Shown here: positions 1 through 10,915 of the stretch, one piece after another
Numbering within the stretch: position 1 is the first letter of the stretch
Layout of the letters: every line of letters begins with the position of its first letter
NCBI GenBank assembly: GCA_024180945.1
Contig: JAKSGN010000006.1
Coordinates: forward strand, 1,426,001-1,490,000
Length of the DNA: 64,000 nucleotides
Source of the DNA: Macrophomina tecta
Lineage: Eukaryota; Ascomycota; Dothideomycetes; Botryosphaeriales; Botryosphaeriaceae
Reading direction: 5' to 3'
The notes under the pieces: model-generated
The model's database searches: none
What the model saw: only the letters and a program-made list of their open reading frames with translations
Told to the model about the DNA's origin: nothing
Made by a program: the position numbers and the translations under genes

Positions 1-2320
1 TGCTTTCTTCTAGCTACCGAAATAGAAGAAAACCGAGCCGTAAAGCTTAAAACGTCTACGCTTTTTCTAGACGTAAAGGGGGCATTCGACTACGTCGCCT
101 AAGACCAACTCCTAGAAATAATAGCCCGGCTAGAATTACCCCTTAATCTACTAGCCTAGGTTAGATCCTTTATAAACTCCCGGACCCTACGCCTAAGCTT
201 TAACGGAGAAGTAGAGGAATTTAGTAAAATCGAAACGGGTATACCGTAAGAAAGCCCTACTTCGCCTATACTATTTCTAATATATATCCGAGAGCTATCT
301 TAGTTAAATATAGTTAATTTCCGCTCTTATATCGACGATCTATCTCTTACGGTTAGCTCTACGAGCTAGAAAAAGAACGTTAAGATACTAGAACGCGAAG
401 TTATAAAGCTCTATAGCTTAGGCAAAGAAAACGCTATTTAATTCGACCTAGAAAAGACCGAAATTATACACTTTTCTAAAGAAAAAGAGGCCCGGACTCT
501 ACCCCTTACGCTTCCTAACGGGAACGTAGTAAAACTAAAGGAACTAGTTCGATATCTAAAAGTATTTTTCGACCCCCTACTTACTTATAAGAGCCACGTC
601 TCTATAAGAATAAGCTAAGCCCGTTTCGCCTTTTATAGGCTCTCCCGACTAGCTAATACCGAACGAGGACTTAGCCCCTACGCTATACGGCAACTTTATA
701 TAGCGTACGTTACCTCTATCGCCGACTACGGGAGCCAATTATACTAGAAAAACTAAGCCTCGGTTAAACGCTAAACGAGAATATTATAAAACCTAGCCCT
801 ACGTAAAATACTAGAAACGTTTAGAACCGCACTAGTTACCCCCCTAGAAATAGAAGCCGCCCTTCCACCTACGCACCTCCGCCTAGACGAAAACGTTCGA
901 AAATACGCCCTTAGAGCACTTCGCCTAGGACCTAAACACCCCGTTCAACAGCTTATATTTAAACCCGAAAACGACGCCCCTACGCAATCCTACCAGCTTC
1001 GAAATATAAGGAATATACTTAGTACTAGGCCTAATAACCTAGAAATAGTTAAACCCTTCTACTTCGCCCCGTGGAATCTAGGAACGCCCTACTCGGTTAA
1101 AATATCAAAGCTATCTAAAGAAGAAGAGGCCGAACGCCACGAGCAAGAACTACGCACCCTAGAGAATAATGATATACTTATCTATACCGACGCTAGCTCC
1201 AATCCGCAAGGAAAAGGGATAGGCGTAGGTATAAGTATAGAAGAAAAACAAGCCGAAATAACCAACCGCGTTCTAGAAAAGATAGATAATATCGGCCCTA
1301 GTAACCTCGTATATAACGGCGAACTCGAGGCTATTACCTAAGCCCTCGAACTAGCCGTACAAAACGATTACGCGTTCCAAAAGATTAGAGTCTATGCGGA
1401 TAACTAGGCCGCTCTCTACCGGCTTAAAACCCCTTCGAAAAACCCAGGACAAGGCTGCGTTATAAGGGCTATAAACGCCAGCAAAATCCTACTCGAAAGG
1501 GGTAATTTAGTAATTCTCCAATGGGTCCCAGGACACCTAAAAATCCACGGAAACGAACGAGCCGATTATCTAGCTAAGAAGGCAACTAAAACCACCCCTA
1601 ATATAAGCGAAACTAGCCTAGCATTCTACGGAATGCTTAATAAAATACCGCTTATACAGGAATGGCATTTAGAAGCTACGAAAAGTTAAGAGAAAAGCTC
1701 TAAAACTAGTTATCTACACCAATACCGTTGGAAAATAAGAAAAAAGATCTACGCCCTTCCTAAAAAGAGAAATACGATTAGCGCCTTATACTAGCTAAAG
1801 ATAGGACACGGATACTTTAGATCCTACCTTTATAGGTTTAACCGGAGCGAAACGGATAGATGTTCCTACTCGAATAATGCTAAACAAACCCCTAAATACC
1901 TTTTTCTTAAATGCCCCTACTACGACATAGAACGACAGGAGCTTAGGGAAAAACTAGGAACTAAAAACCCTAGCTTAAACCTACTTCTAAACACCGAATT
2001 TAGCCTAGAACCTACTCTAGACTACCTCGAACAAACACGGATTTCTACGCGTAAATAGATCCTAGGACTTTCTTCGGCGGAAGACTAAATACGTAGATAC
2101 GCGCCGCTTCTTATTCTTTACTATTTTACTAGTTGACTATCTTTCTATTTTACTACCTTTATTCCCCTTGTTTTGCTACGCCCCTTAGCCTACGCCACGC
2201 TATTTTACTAAAATACTCATGTACCTAAATACCGATTCTATATAGATTGCCCTAGGCCGTCTGTAATAGTCACTAACTCTACACGGACGTTAAACAATAA
2301 CAATAACAATAATAATAATA
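1..2320 (+). mobile_element. Tad1-like LINE retrotransposon, copy A, RIP-degraded, 5' end outside window
   Basis: This is the 3' two-thirds of a non-LTR retrotransposon second ORF. Reading the first frame through its stops gives reverse-transcriptase motifs: FLDVKGAFDYV near base 75, and GIP*ESPTSPILFLIY near 240, where GIPQGSPTSP is the family form (CAA became TAA, GGA became GAA). An RNase H domain follows: TDASSNPQGKGIGVGI near 1185, NGELEAIT near 1315 and GHLKIHGNERADYLAKKA near 1530. A C-terminal Cys/His knuckle-like stretch lies near 1860-1930. Stops fall where Gln or Trp codons are expected, as RIP produces. Many CpG sites survive, so this is the least damaged copy here. It is inactive. 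The frame ends about 2089; a 3' untranslated region and a (CAA/TAA)n tail follow. Confidence 0.93.
2294..2320 (+). repeat. (CAA/TAA)n tail of LINE copy A
   Basis: A trinucleotide run, aacaataacaat then (aat)n, closes copy A. Such 3' microsatellite tails are typical of Tad1-type LINEs and mark the priming end of target-primed reverse transcription. Two more tails of the same kind end the other copies, which fixes their orientation. Confidence 0.85.
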
Positions 2321-2331
2321 CGTGCTAGAAG
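2321..2331. repeat. Probable target-site duplication (left copy) around LINE fragment C
   Basis: The 11 bases cgtgctagaag after the copy A tail match tatactagaag at 2515-2525, just after the tail of fragment C. The three differences are C/T or G/A, as RIP would cause. The right-hand copy is continuous with reverse-transcriptase coding sequence of copy B, so the motif probably belonged to B and was duplicated by insertion. Confidence 0.55.
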
Positions 2332-2514
2332 CTAGTTTACTATTTTTCTATTCTACTATCTTTATTTTCTTTATTTTACTATGTTTCTTAGCTTACGCCA
2401 CGCTATTTTACTAAAATACTTATATATCTAAATACTAACTTTATATAGATTGCTATAGGCCGTTTATAATAGTTACTAACTTTATACGAATGTTAAATAA
2501 TAATAATAATAGTA
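2332..2514 (+). mobile_element. LINE fragment C: 5'-truncated copy holding only the 3' untranslated region and tail
   Basis: Bases 2332-2510 align with the 3' untranslated region of copy A (about 2129-2320) and of copy B (about 4855-5056): the shared run is a T-rich start, then a CCACGCTATTTTACTAAAAT-like block, then TATATAGATTGC and a (TAA)n tail at 2496-2510. No coding sequence is present, so this is a severely 5'-truncated insertion, a common outcome for LINEs. Its level of C-to-T decay is between that of A and B. Confidence 0.8.
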
Positions 2515-5021
2515 TATACTAGAAGTAAGCCACTAGTATAATTCTAAAGAAATCTAATAAACTAAATAAGTATACTTCTAAAGTTTACTAGATTATAGCT
2601 CTTCTAAATTACTTAGGTAAAATAATAGAATAGATTATAGCTAAATAACTAAGCTATCTAGTTAAAACTACTAATCTCCTCTACCTAAGCTAAATAGAGG
2701 ATAGATTATAAAAATTAGCTATTAACGCATGCTTTCTTCTAGCTACTAAAATAGAAGAAAACTAAGCTATAAAGCTTAAAATATCTACGCTTTTTCTAGA
2801 CGTAAAGAGGGTATTTAACTATATTACTTAAGACTAACTTCTAGAAATAATAGCCCGGCTAGAATTACCCCTTAATCTACTAGTCTAGGTTAGATTCTTT
2901 ATAAACTCTTAGACTCTATGCCTAAGCTTTAATAGAGAAGTAGAGGAATTTAGTAAAATTAAAATAAATATATTATAAGAAAGCTCTACTTCGCTAATAC
3001 TATTTTTAATATATATTTAAGAGCTATTCTAGTTAAATATAGTTAACTTTTACTTTTATATTAATAATTTATTTCTTACAGTTAGCTCTACGAGCTAGAA
3101 AAAAAATATTAAAATACTAGAACGCGAAATTATAAAGCTTTATAGCTTAGATAAAAAAATACTATTAAATTTAACCTAGAAAAGATTAAAATAATATACT
3201 TTTTTAAAGAAAAAGAGGCTTAGACTCTATTTTTTATACTCTTTAATAGAAATATAGTAAAACTAAAAAAACTAGTTTAATATCTAGAAGTATTTTTTAA
3301 CTTTTTACTTATTTATAAAAGCTACGTCTTTATAAAAATAAGCTAAGCCCGCTTTATCTTCTATAGACTCTTTTAACTAGCTAATACTAAATAAGAACTA
3401 AGCTTCTATGCTATATAATAACTTTATATAGTATATATTACCTCTATCGCCGACTATAGGAGCTAATTATACTAGAAAAACTAAGCCTTAGTTAAATACT
3501 AAATAAGAATATTATAAAACCTAGCCCTATATAAAATACTAGAAATATTTAGAACTATACTAGTTACTTTTTTAGAAATAGAAGCTATTCTTCTACCTAT
3601 ATATCTTCGCCTAGATAAAAATATTAGAAAATATACTCTTAGAGTACTTTATCTAGAATCTAAATACCCTATTTAATAGCTTATATTAAAACCTAAAAAT
3701 AATGCTTTTATGTAATTCTACTAGCTTTAAAATATAAGAAGTATACTTAGTACTAGGCCTAATAATCTAGAAATAATAAAACCCTTCTACTTTACTCTAT
3801 AGAATCTAAGAATGCCCTACTTAGTTAAAATATTAAAGCTATCTAAAGAAGAAGAGACTAAATACTATAAATAAAAACTATATATTCTAGAGAATAATAT
3901 TATATTTATTTATACTAATGCTAGCTCTAATCTATAAAAAAAAGAAATAGGTATAGATATAAATATAAAAAAAATAAGCTAAAATAACTAATTATATTCT
4001 AGGAAAAATAGATAATATTAGCCCTAGTAATCTTATATATAATAGCGAACTTAAAGCTATTATCTAAGCTCTTAAACTAGACGTATAAAACAAGTATATA
4101 TTTTAAAATATTAGAGTCTATATAGATAACTAGACCATATTCTATTAGCTTAAAATCCCTTTAAAAAACCTAGAATAAGACTATATTATAAGGGCTATAA
4201 ATACTAGTAAAATTCTATTTAAGAGAGATAATTTAGTAATTCTTTAATAAATTCTAGGCTATCTAAACGTCTATAGAAATAAATGGGCTAATTATCTAGC
4301 TAAAAAGATAACTAAAACTACCCCTAATATAAATAAAAATAGCCTAGTATTCTATAGAATACTTAATAAAATACCGCTTATATAGAAGTAGTATTTAGAA
4401 GCTACAAAAAGCTAAGAAAAAAGCTCTAAAACTAGTTATCTACGCTAATACTATTAGAAAATAAAAAAAAGATCTACACCCTTTTTAAAAAGAGAAATAT
4501 AATTAGTGTCTTATACTAACTAAAACTAGAATATAGATACTTTAAATCCTATCTCTATAGGTTTAACCGGTATAAAATGAATAGATATTTCTACTTAAAT
4601 AATATAAAATAAACCCCTAAATATCTTCTTCTTAAATACCCCTACTACGACTCAGAATAATAGGAGCTTAAGAAAAAACTAGAAACTAAAAATTCTAGCC
4701 TAAATCTTCTTCTAAATACTAAATATAGCCTAGAATCTACTCTAGACTACCTCAAATAAATACAGATTTCTATGCATAAATAGATTCTAGGACTATCTTC
4801 GGCGAAAGACTAAATATATAGATAAGCGCTACTCTTTATTTTATACTATTTTACTAGTTTACTATCTTTTTTCTCTATCTTTATTTCTTTTATTTTACTA
4901 TGCCCCTTAGCCTATACTACGCTATTTTACTAAAATACTTATATAACTAAATACTAACTCTATATAGATTGCCCTAGGCCATCTATAATAGTTACTAACT
5001 CTACACGGACGTTAAATAATA

Positions 5022-5056
<35 letters not shown>
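2515..5056 (+). mobile_element. Tad1-like LINE retrotransposon, copy B, heavily RIP-degraded
   Basis: Copy B is colinear with copy A from 2730 on (offset about 2.73 kb, small indels) and extends further 5'. Before 2730 it shows the reverse-transcriptase entry region: KYTSKVY*IIALLNYLGKII near 2568, corresponding to the family KPGK..YTSPKAYRPIALLN..GK block. RT, RNase H and C-terminal regions follow but with far more stops than in A. Most positions that are CpG in A are TpA here, giving a very AT-rich sequence. The 5' part of ORF2 and ORF1 are missing from the visible sequence. It ends with a 3' untranslated region and a long (TAA)n tail at about 5015-5056. Confidence 0.92.
5015..5056 (+). repeat. 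(TAA)n tail of copy B and edge of the AT-rich block
   Basis: A trinucleotide run of AAT units, with one AGT interruption, ends at 5056. From 5057 the base composition changes at once to balanced, CpA/TpG-containing sequence. This is the junction between the repeat island and gene-bearing DNA. Confidence 0.85.
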
Positions 5057-5057
<1 letters not shown>

Positions 5058-5919
5058 TGAGCAGATGGGCTGGAAATTCTGCTTTGAGATGGGAGCAATG
5101 ACAGGGCAAGGATCTGATGTGGATTATCTAAGGGTCTTCGGGGGCGATGGAAAGCTATGGGCGTTGGTTTGGTTGTATCGCTAGACTTTCAATTGCGATG
5201 TGTGGATATCCGAGACAGTAAACAGCGCGCCTTTTAGATGGAGACAGGAGGCTGCAGAAGCACGAGCTGGACGATACACATCGAGTGACGGTGTGGCAAC
5301 GATTGATGGTGTTATATATGACGAAGGGGTGTGGGTACTGTGCATATTGACAGCAGCGAGGACGGTACATGGAAATGGTTGAAAAGATAAAAAAGAATAA
5401 TCATCCGAGATGGAAAAACGCCAGGTCGGTAAACACAGATGAAATGCGGCCAAACACATGGAAACATTTTAACATCGTCCAAGGAAGACATAGGATGGGG
5501 CCAAGTAAAGCGGAGACCATCAATTGAACGGTAGAACGAGCACATGGAAGCATCCAACGACCTGGATGAACGGCGTTGACTTGAAGCGCAAGGTCGAGCA
5601 TTCAGATGAGTTGTGATTAAGGCGGCAGGACGAGCACACCGAGAAGTGACCAATCACGCTGAGTCACGCATGGCAAGACATGACAACAGCGAGACACGCA
5701 TTAGGAAAGCAGGCTTGGATTTTGCAAGGATCGTTTGATTATGTGGTATCATTCCTTGATTCAATGTGACTTGCTTGACCCTCCGTCGAACTCCGAATGC
5801 CGTATGATACAACAAAGCCCATAAACCCAGCCCGACCCATCCGGCGAAAAAGGCTTCATATCGCGCCTAGCCAGGCCGATGTAGAAGATTCGTGAAAACA
5901 TGCAAATAAAACAACAGAC
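5057..5919. other. Gene-free spacer between LINE island and histone H4
   Basis: About 860 bases of ordinary composition. Short open frames exist on both strands but none has recognisable domains, plausible splice structure or supporting context. The distal part probably includes the histone H4 3' untranslated region. I see no RIP-like stop accumulation here. Confidence 0.6.
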
Positions 5920-6337
<418 letters not shown>

Positions 6338-6885
6338 GTTGATAGAGTTAGAGTGGTAGAGAGTTGAGTATGGGGAAGGCTGGATGAGCGCGGAGGCGTG
6401 TGGACGTGGTGTGGTTGGTCGTTTGTGGTCGGGCAGAGGAGAGGAGCGGGCGATATGGTATTTATCAAACGCAGTGGAGCGACGCGTCGGTGCGCTCATC
6501 AACATCAACGCGCGCGCAGGGGCCAGGCGCAGGCGAGGCGCGGGCGCGGGCGGCGGGCGTCATCATCGCTCGCTAAGATGATCTTGCAGCAACCCCGTTT
6601 CGGATTAGCGCAGGCTGGGTTATTTTCAGCCAATGGAAATTCGGCAATCAATCGCTCAGAATCCAGCACTTGGTAAGGAGCTTTCAAAGCGCGCTAAATC
6701 GGCTGCGAAAACAGTCAGGGCGCCGCTGCCTGATCATCCGCCGCCCGCCCGCCTTCCATATAAGCGCTTCTCCCACACCCGCTCCTCCAACTCCTTACAA
6801 CACCCATCTGCGACTCCACCCACCATCGACAACTCCACAACACCCATCAAACAACACCCTCCCAACACACCGCTTCTACTGCAAG
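6338..6885. promoter_or_regulatory. Shared divergent promoter of histones H4 and H3
   Basis: This 548-bp region drives both core histones. Visible elements: a TATA-like ATATAAG at 6758-6764, about 120 bp before the H3 ATG; a mirrored TATA-like sequence (minus-strand GATAAATACC, about 6459-6468), about 120 bp before the H4 ATG; CCAAT at 6630-6634 near the centre; and ACGCGT, the MluI cell-cycle box, at 6482-6487. The layout suits S-phase co-expression, which is known for histone genes. Binding is inferred. Confidence 0.7.
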
Positions 6886-7478
6886 ATGGCCCGTACCAAG
6901 CAGACGGCCCGTAAGTCGTCCCAGCCCCGCCCGACATACCTTACTCCATCGCTGTTGCATGCGCACCGGTCGCGTTTCGCTCGGTCGCGTGTTGCAGCAC
7001 CGCCACTTCACCTTCTGAACCATGCTGACTCATCAACACAGGCAAGTCCACCGGTGGCAAGGCCCCTCGCAAGGCTCTTGCCTCCAAGGCTGCCCGCAAG
7101 TCAGCCCCTTCTACCGGTGGTGTCAAGAAGCCTCACCGCTACAAGCCTGGTACCGTCGCTCTTCGTGAGATCCGTCGCTACCAGAAGTCGACCGAGCTCT
7201 TGATCCGCAAGCTGCCCTTCCAGCGTCTCGTCCGCGAGATTGCCCAGGACTTTAAGTCGGACTTGCGCTTCCAGTCCTCTGCCATCGGCGCCCTCCAGGA
7301 GTCCGTTGAGGCCTACCTCGTCTCGCTTTTCGAGGACACCAACCTGTGCGCCATTCACGCTAAGCGTGTTACCATCCGTAAGTCACACCATCTCACATTG
7401 CTTTCAAACCGCACTAACACTACCATAGAATCCAAGGACATCCAGCTGGCCCGTCGCCTTCGTGGCGAGCGCTCTTAG
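6886..7478 (+). CDS. hht1: Histone H3
   Basis: Core histone H3, 136 residues including Met, the family length. Three exons: 6886-6910, 7042-7377 and 7429-7478. The N-terminus [20 protein letters not shown] carries the modified lysines (K4, K9, K14); the protein ends RRLRGERS. Intron 1 (6911-7041) is long for this genome, begins GTAAGT and ends CACAG; intron 2 (7378-7428) begins GTAAGT and ends TAG. Both interrupt codons (Arg8 and the Gln of the VTIQSKD motif). Transcribed away from H4 from the shared promoter. Confidence 0.98.
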
Positions 7479-7783
7479 AGAGCTTCCTTCTTCGCACCAC
7501 CTTCCTGATACCAAGGTCTTCTGATTTCCATCACTAGACACGGATGGTGACTGCTCTCTGCTTTTGAGGATGGGATGCCTGGCGTTTTCGGATTGCTTTC
7601 AAGGACGATGGGCTCGGGATTCAGGTTTACTCGGTGGAGCATGGGTTTGCCCACAGCGATGCTTGTACATTAATACCACGGGCATTGAGATGATCTCATG
7701 AAAGTCTTAAGACATCAATTCTTGCCATTGCTTTTCTCTGCGTCTCGAGATGTGACCTCTCAACAATGCATATCTGTCTCTGT
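7479..7783. other. Convergent 3' spacer between histone H3 and the Mpv17-family gene
   Basis: About 305 bases between the stop codons of two convergent genes. It should hold both 3' untranslated regions. No gene or clear hairpin terminator is visible. Confidence 0.5.
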
Positions 7784-8732
7784 CTACTGCAGACACTGCG
7801 CGGGGAGGTCAAGGTGCTGCCGCCGCTCCCTCTCTTCGTGTTCTGCCATACCCCGAGCTGCCGCCCTTTGATTGAGTAGAGTCAACCAACTTTGCCAGCC
7901 GATCGCAACGAACCCTGTAAACGCATCAACACCATGAATCCCCTCCGTGTGGACTCTACTCACCAGCAAAAATACTTCTGAATTGCGGTTGAATGAACGT
8001 AAAACTGAAGGCGGTCACGGCCGGCCACACTAAAAAAAAAAAATGTCAACCTCTTGAGCACAGTATCTCCGTTGGGGTGCGCACGCTTGCAAGAGTTTAC
8101 CCATGAGACTGGAACAGCGACCTTGACTCTTTCAACAAGTTCCTCAAACGACGCGCCGCTCAACAAACAGTGCATGGAAAAGAAGTATGTATTGAAAAGA
8201 GGAGTAAACACCAGCTGATTCACGAAGATTTTGGTGGCCAAACTCAAAAGCCTGGAACTGTAATTGAAGGACTGGCCAAGGAATATGAACCATCGATAGC
8301 TGGGGATGGAGGTAAGACTGCCAATAAACACGGATCGAAGGGCTCTCGAGGGAGAATAGAAATCATCTTCTGACGCAGAGATGGTTTGCGCGGACAAATC
8401 TCCAAAGAACCAAATCTTCAACTTTGCGTCAGCACAGGAATTTCGGTTGGAAGTGGGTGCCGGACTGTGATGGTGCTCAATAACTGAACGACATATGGAC
8501 GTCGGGCTTGAGCTCGACTGTAGGCACGAAACGGCTTGCTCACAGGCTCTAGCCACAGCCAAGATGGACCTGGAATCGTGATAATTTTTGGCTCCGAATC
8601 CTCAGTCTTCTGTCGGGGCTGGCCATCATTGGCTTTTGCGGATTTTCGCCGAGCGCCAGGAGGGCGGGTGGCGACACGCTGCAAAGCTGGCGGGCGGCGC
8701 ACAGCTACACGAGCAGCGGTCGCAGGGGTCAT
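7784..8732 (-). CDS. Mpv17/PMP22-family membrane protein
   Basis: Integral membrane protein of the Mpv17/PMP22/Sym1 family, found in inner mitochondrial or peroxisomal membranes and thought to form channels. Four exons: 8466-8732, 8085-8421, 7964-8029 and 7784-7914, 266 residues. Family signatures read in order: RPYVVQLLSTITLKIWFFGD around residue 80, GDLSAQT, a PSYRWFIFLGQ segment, KIFVNQLVFTP, SWVNSCKLWPAVTAFSF and the C-terminal GFVAIGWQSWLTLLNQ. Exon joins were chosen because only they restore these motifs. Intron 1 has an unusual GTCCGG donor with a good GCTGAC branch site; intron 2 uses GTGCGC and ends after a T12 run. The N-terminal 75 residues are basic and Arg/Pro-rich, possibly a targeting region. 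Divergent from EXO5, 234 bp apart. Confidence 0.88.
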
Positions 8733-8966
8733 GTCGCAGTTGATAGGATATCAGAGGGACAGGCCTCCATGTCAGTCGTGAAGATTGGGATATTTCAGCT
8801 CAGCGGCGATCAGCGAGGGCAAAGTGGACCGCGGCGGGATTGCGTACCCTCAGCCCGACTCCCGGCGCCGAATCCGAGGCGCAATGCCGACCGTTCCTGC
8901 ATCTGTGCCTCAGGCCGCAATTGACGCGGACACGGTCGCGAACGTGCACAAGGCGCGCGAGCACCT

Positions 8967-10552
8967 ATGACGCCGTCACACACTCCATCATGGCCCACCA
9001 TGGCCACCTGCACTTCTCCGCTTGCTGATACTGCAGACTCCGACTATGGCAGCGATTTGGACAGCGAGCTAGTCATTCAAGTGCTCTCTCAACTCGAAGC
9101 TGCACCTGTTGCGTCGCTGGCCTGGCAGAGTCTGGAAGACGATGTACCGCATTCCGCAACAGTTCGCCTCCCAGCCCAGGCTTCGACTCGCTTGCCTCCG
9201 AGCACATTCGCACGGTCCTCGCCACCTATCGAAACCAGCTACTATACAGGCCCAGGAAGGAGTGAGGAACCTCTCCTTTGTATTGGGCAAGACTGACATA
9301 CTGACAGCGATTAGTTGCCCGGGAGGGAAGCTACGTTGAACGCCTTTCTGTTGACCCCGAGCAACATGATGCTAGCCGAACCGACAATCGGTCACCGCTG
9401 CAGCGTTTCCGAACCTTGCCCATGAAACCGCTCTCTGTCACAGACATCGTTTCTCCAGCATGGTGTGAAATACAGTACTGGTACACACTGACCAAGTATG
9501 GACGTAAGAGGCGGACTCCCGCTATGAGGCAAGGCTCCAAGGTTCACAAAGAACTTGAAGATCAGGTACACACAAAAGTTGAGGTCATAGTTCAAACAAG
9601 AGAGGATGCTTGGGGTTTGAAGATCTGGAACATCATCCAAGGCCTTCGTACCCTTAGGAAAACGGGTCATACTCGTGAGCTTGAAATCTGGGGTGTGATA
9701 GACGGACAAGTCATCAATGGCATCATTGACGAACTTTCATACTCCTGCCCGGATGAGAGTCTGGAAGAACTGGCTATCGCTCGGCTGAACAAGTCCCAAC
9801 CGCAATCAAGCACACAAACCTCCATCTCGAAGTTCTTCAAAGCTCAAGAAGTAACTCAGCTCGAAGCAAGCGGCTGGATCGGAGAAGCTCATCCACCAAA
9901 AAAGGTCTGGATCACCGACGTCAAGACTCGAGGCAACAGGATTCTCCCCCAAGGATCTTCCATGCGACCAACTGTAATGCAACTCATGATCTACCGCAAG
10001 TTGCTAGCGGATCTTGCCACAGATCAGGTCGACGCAGAAGTCATCTTCAAGCGATACAGGCTCAACCCAAACGAGAACTTTACAGATGCCTTCGTAGCAG
10101 AAGTCGGAGACGTGGGCTACGACTTCCGGGAAAGATCTTCAGACGACCGCGAGGCATCATTCAGCAGTCAAACAGACGCAGTATCTGAACTGTTTGCTCA
10201 CAACACTCTCACCAAATTATGGAGATTGATGATTCAAGAGTTCGGCAAGACCATTTCTGGACCCAGTAGCATCGGTCAAGTACTTCGAGCCGAGTTTCGC
10301 CAGCAGCAAACCGGCGAAATCCTTGGCTCAAAGACTCTTGTATATGATGAGGGGTCGCTGAACAGCTATATTGCAGACGAGATGAAATGGTGGCGTGGAG
10401 AACGGAAAGCAAAGGGTGTGGATATTGAGGAGGCCTTCAAGTGCCGTATCTGTGAATTCGCAGAAGACTGCGAGTGGCGGAAGGAAAAGGTTGAAGAAGC
10501 CACGGCCAATAATCGAAAGAAGAGAGCATCAAGAACGAAATCAGCAGTCTAA
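8967..10552 (+). CDS. EXO5: Exonuclease V (EXO5/DEM1 family)
   Basis: Single-strand DNA exonuclease with an iron-sulphur cluster and a PD-(D/E)XK nuclease fold; the yeast member acts in mitochondrial DNA maintenance. Two exons, 8967-9261 and 9315-10552, 510 residues. Evidence: an acidic N-terminal DSDYGSDLDSE motif; LSVTDIVSPAWCEIQYWYTL, with the first cluster cysteine; MRQGSKVHKELEDQVH; IWGVIDGQVINGIIDEL with an active-site Asp; WITDVKTRGN, the DxKTR catalytic motif; and the C-terminal CRICEFAEDCEWRK cysteines. The intron begins GTGAGG, has CTGAC and ends TTAG; it joins the two frames through one split codon. Most of the domain is in exon 2. Confidence 0.92.
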
Positions 10553-10915
10553 GTAGTAAGGAGTAGAAATATGTGTAAGGCTGGCCATCCGCCATCCGCA
10601 GTTACATAGCCAAGTTTCGATAGAAATTACAGAAGATTAGACGCAACAGCCCCTCGAACATGCGCCTGTCATCAAACGAGCCATCTTGCCAACTTCTGTT
10701 GTGTTTGAAGGGAAGACGATGCCTGATTCTGCCCATTTACTGCTGCGCCAAGGAGAGAAACTGATACGAGCAAAGTAACCCATCAATCCAGAGGTATCGA
10801 GTAATTTATCAACGCCCAGAAGAAAAGAATTCAAGATGAGCAATTTTTGTACGCGGTTGGTTCGAAAATCAGTAGCGTGGCCTTCTGTTCATGGTTTCAG
10901 CGAGTGTTCGGTGCA
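10553..10915. other. Spacer between EXO5 and the convergent membrane-protein gene
   Basis: About 360 bases between two 3' ends. Short open frames only; I see no gene or structured element. Confidence 0.5.

Noticed and set aside
2100..2340. LTR ends suggested by the repeated 190-bp block
   Set aside because: The repeated blocks are LINE 3' untranslated regions with (TAA)n tails; no TG..CA ends, primer-binding site or gag/pol order.
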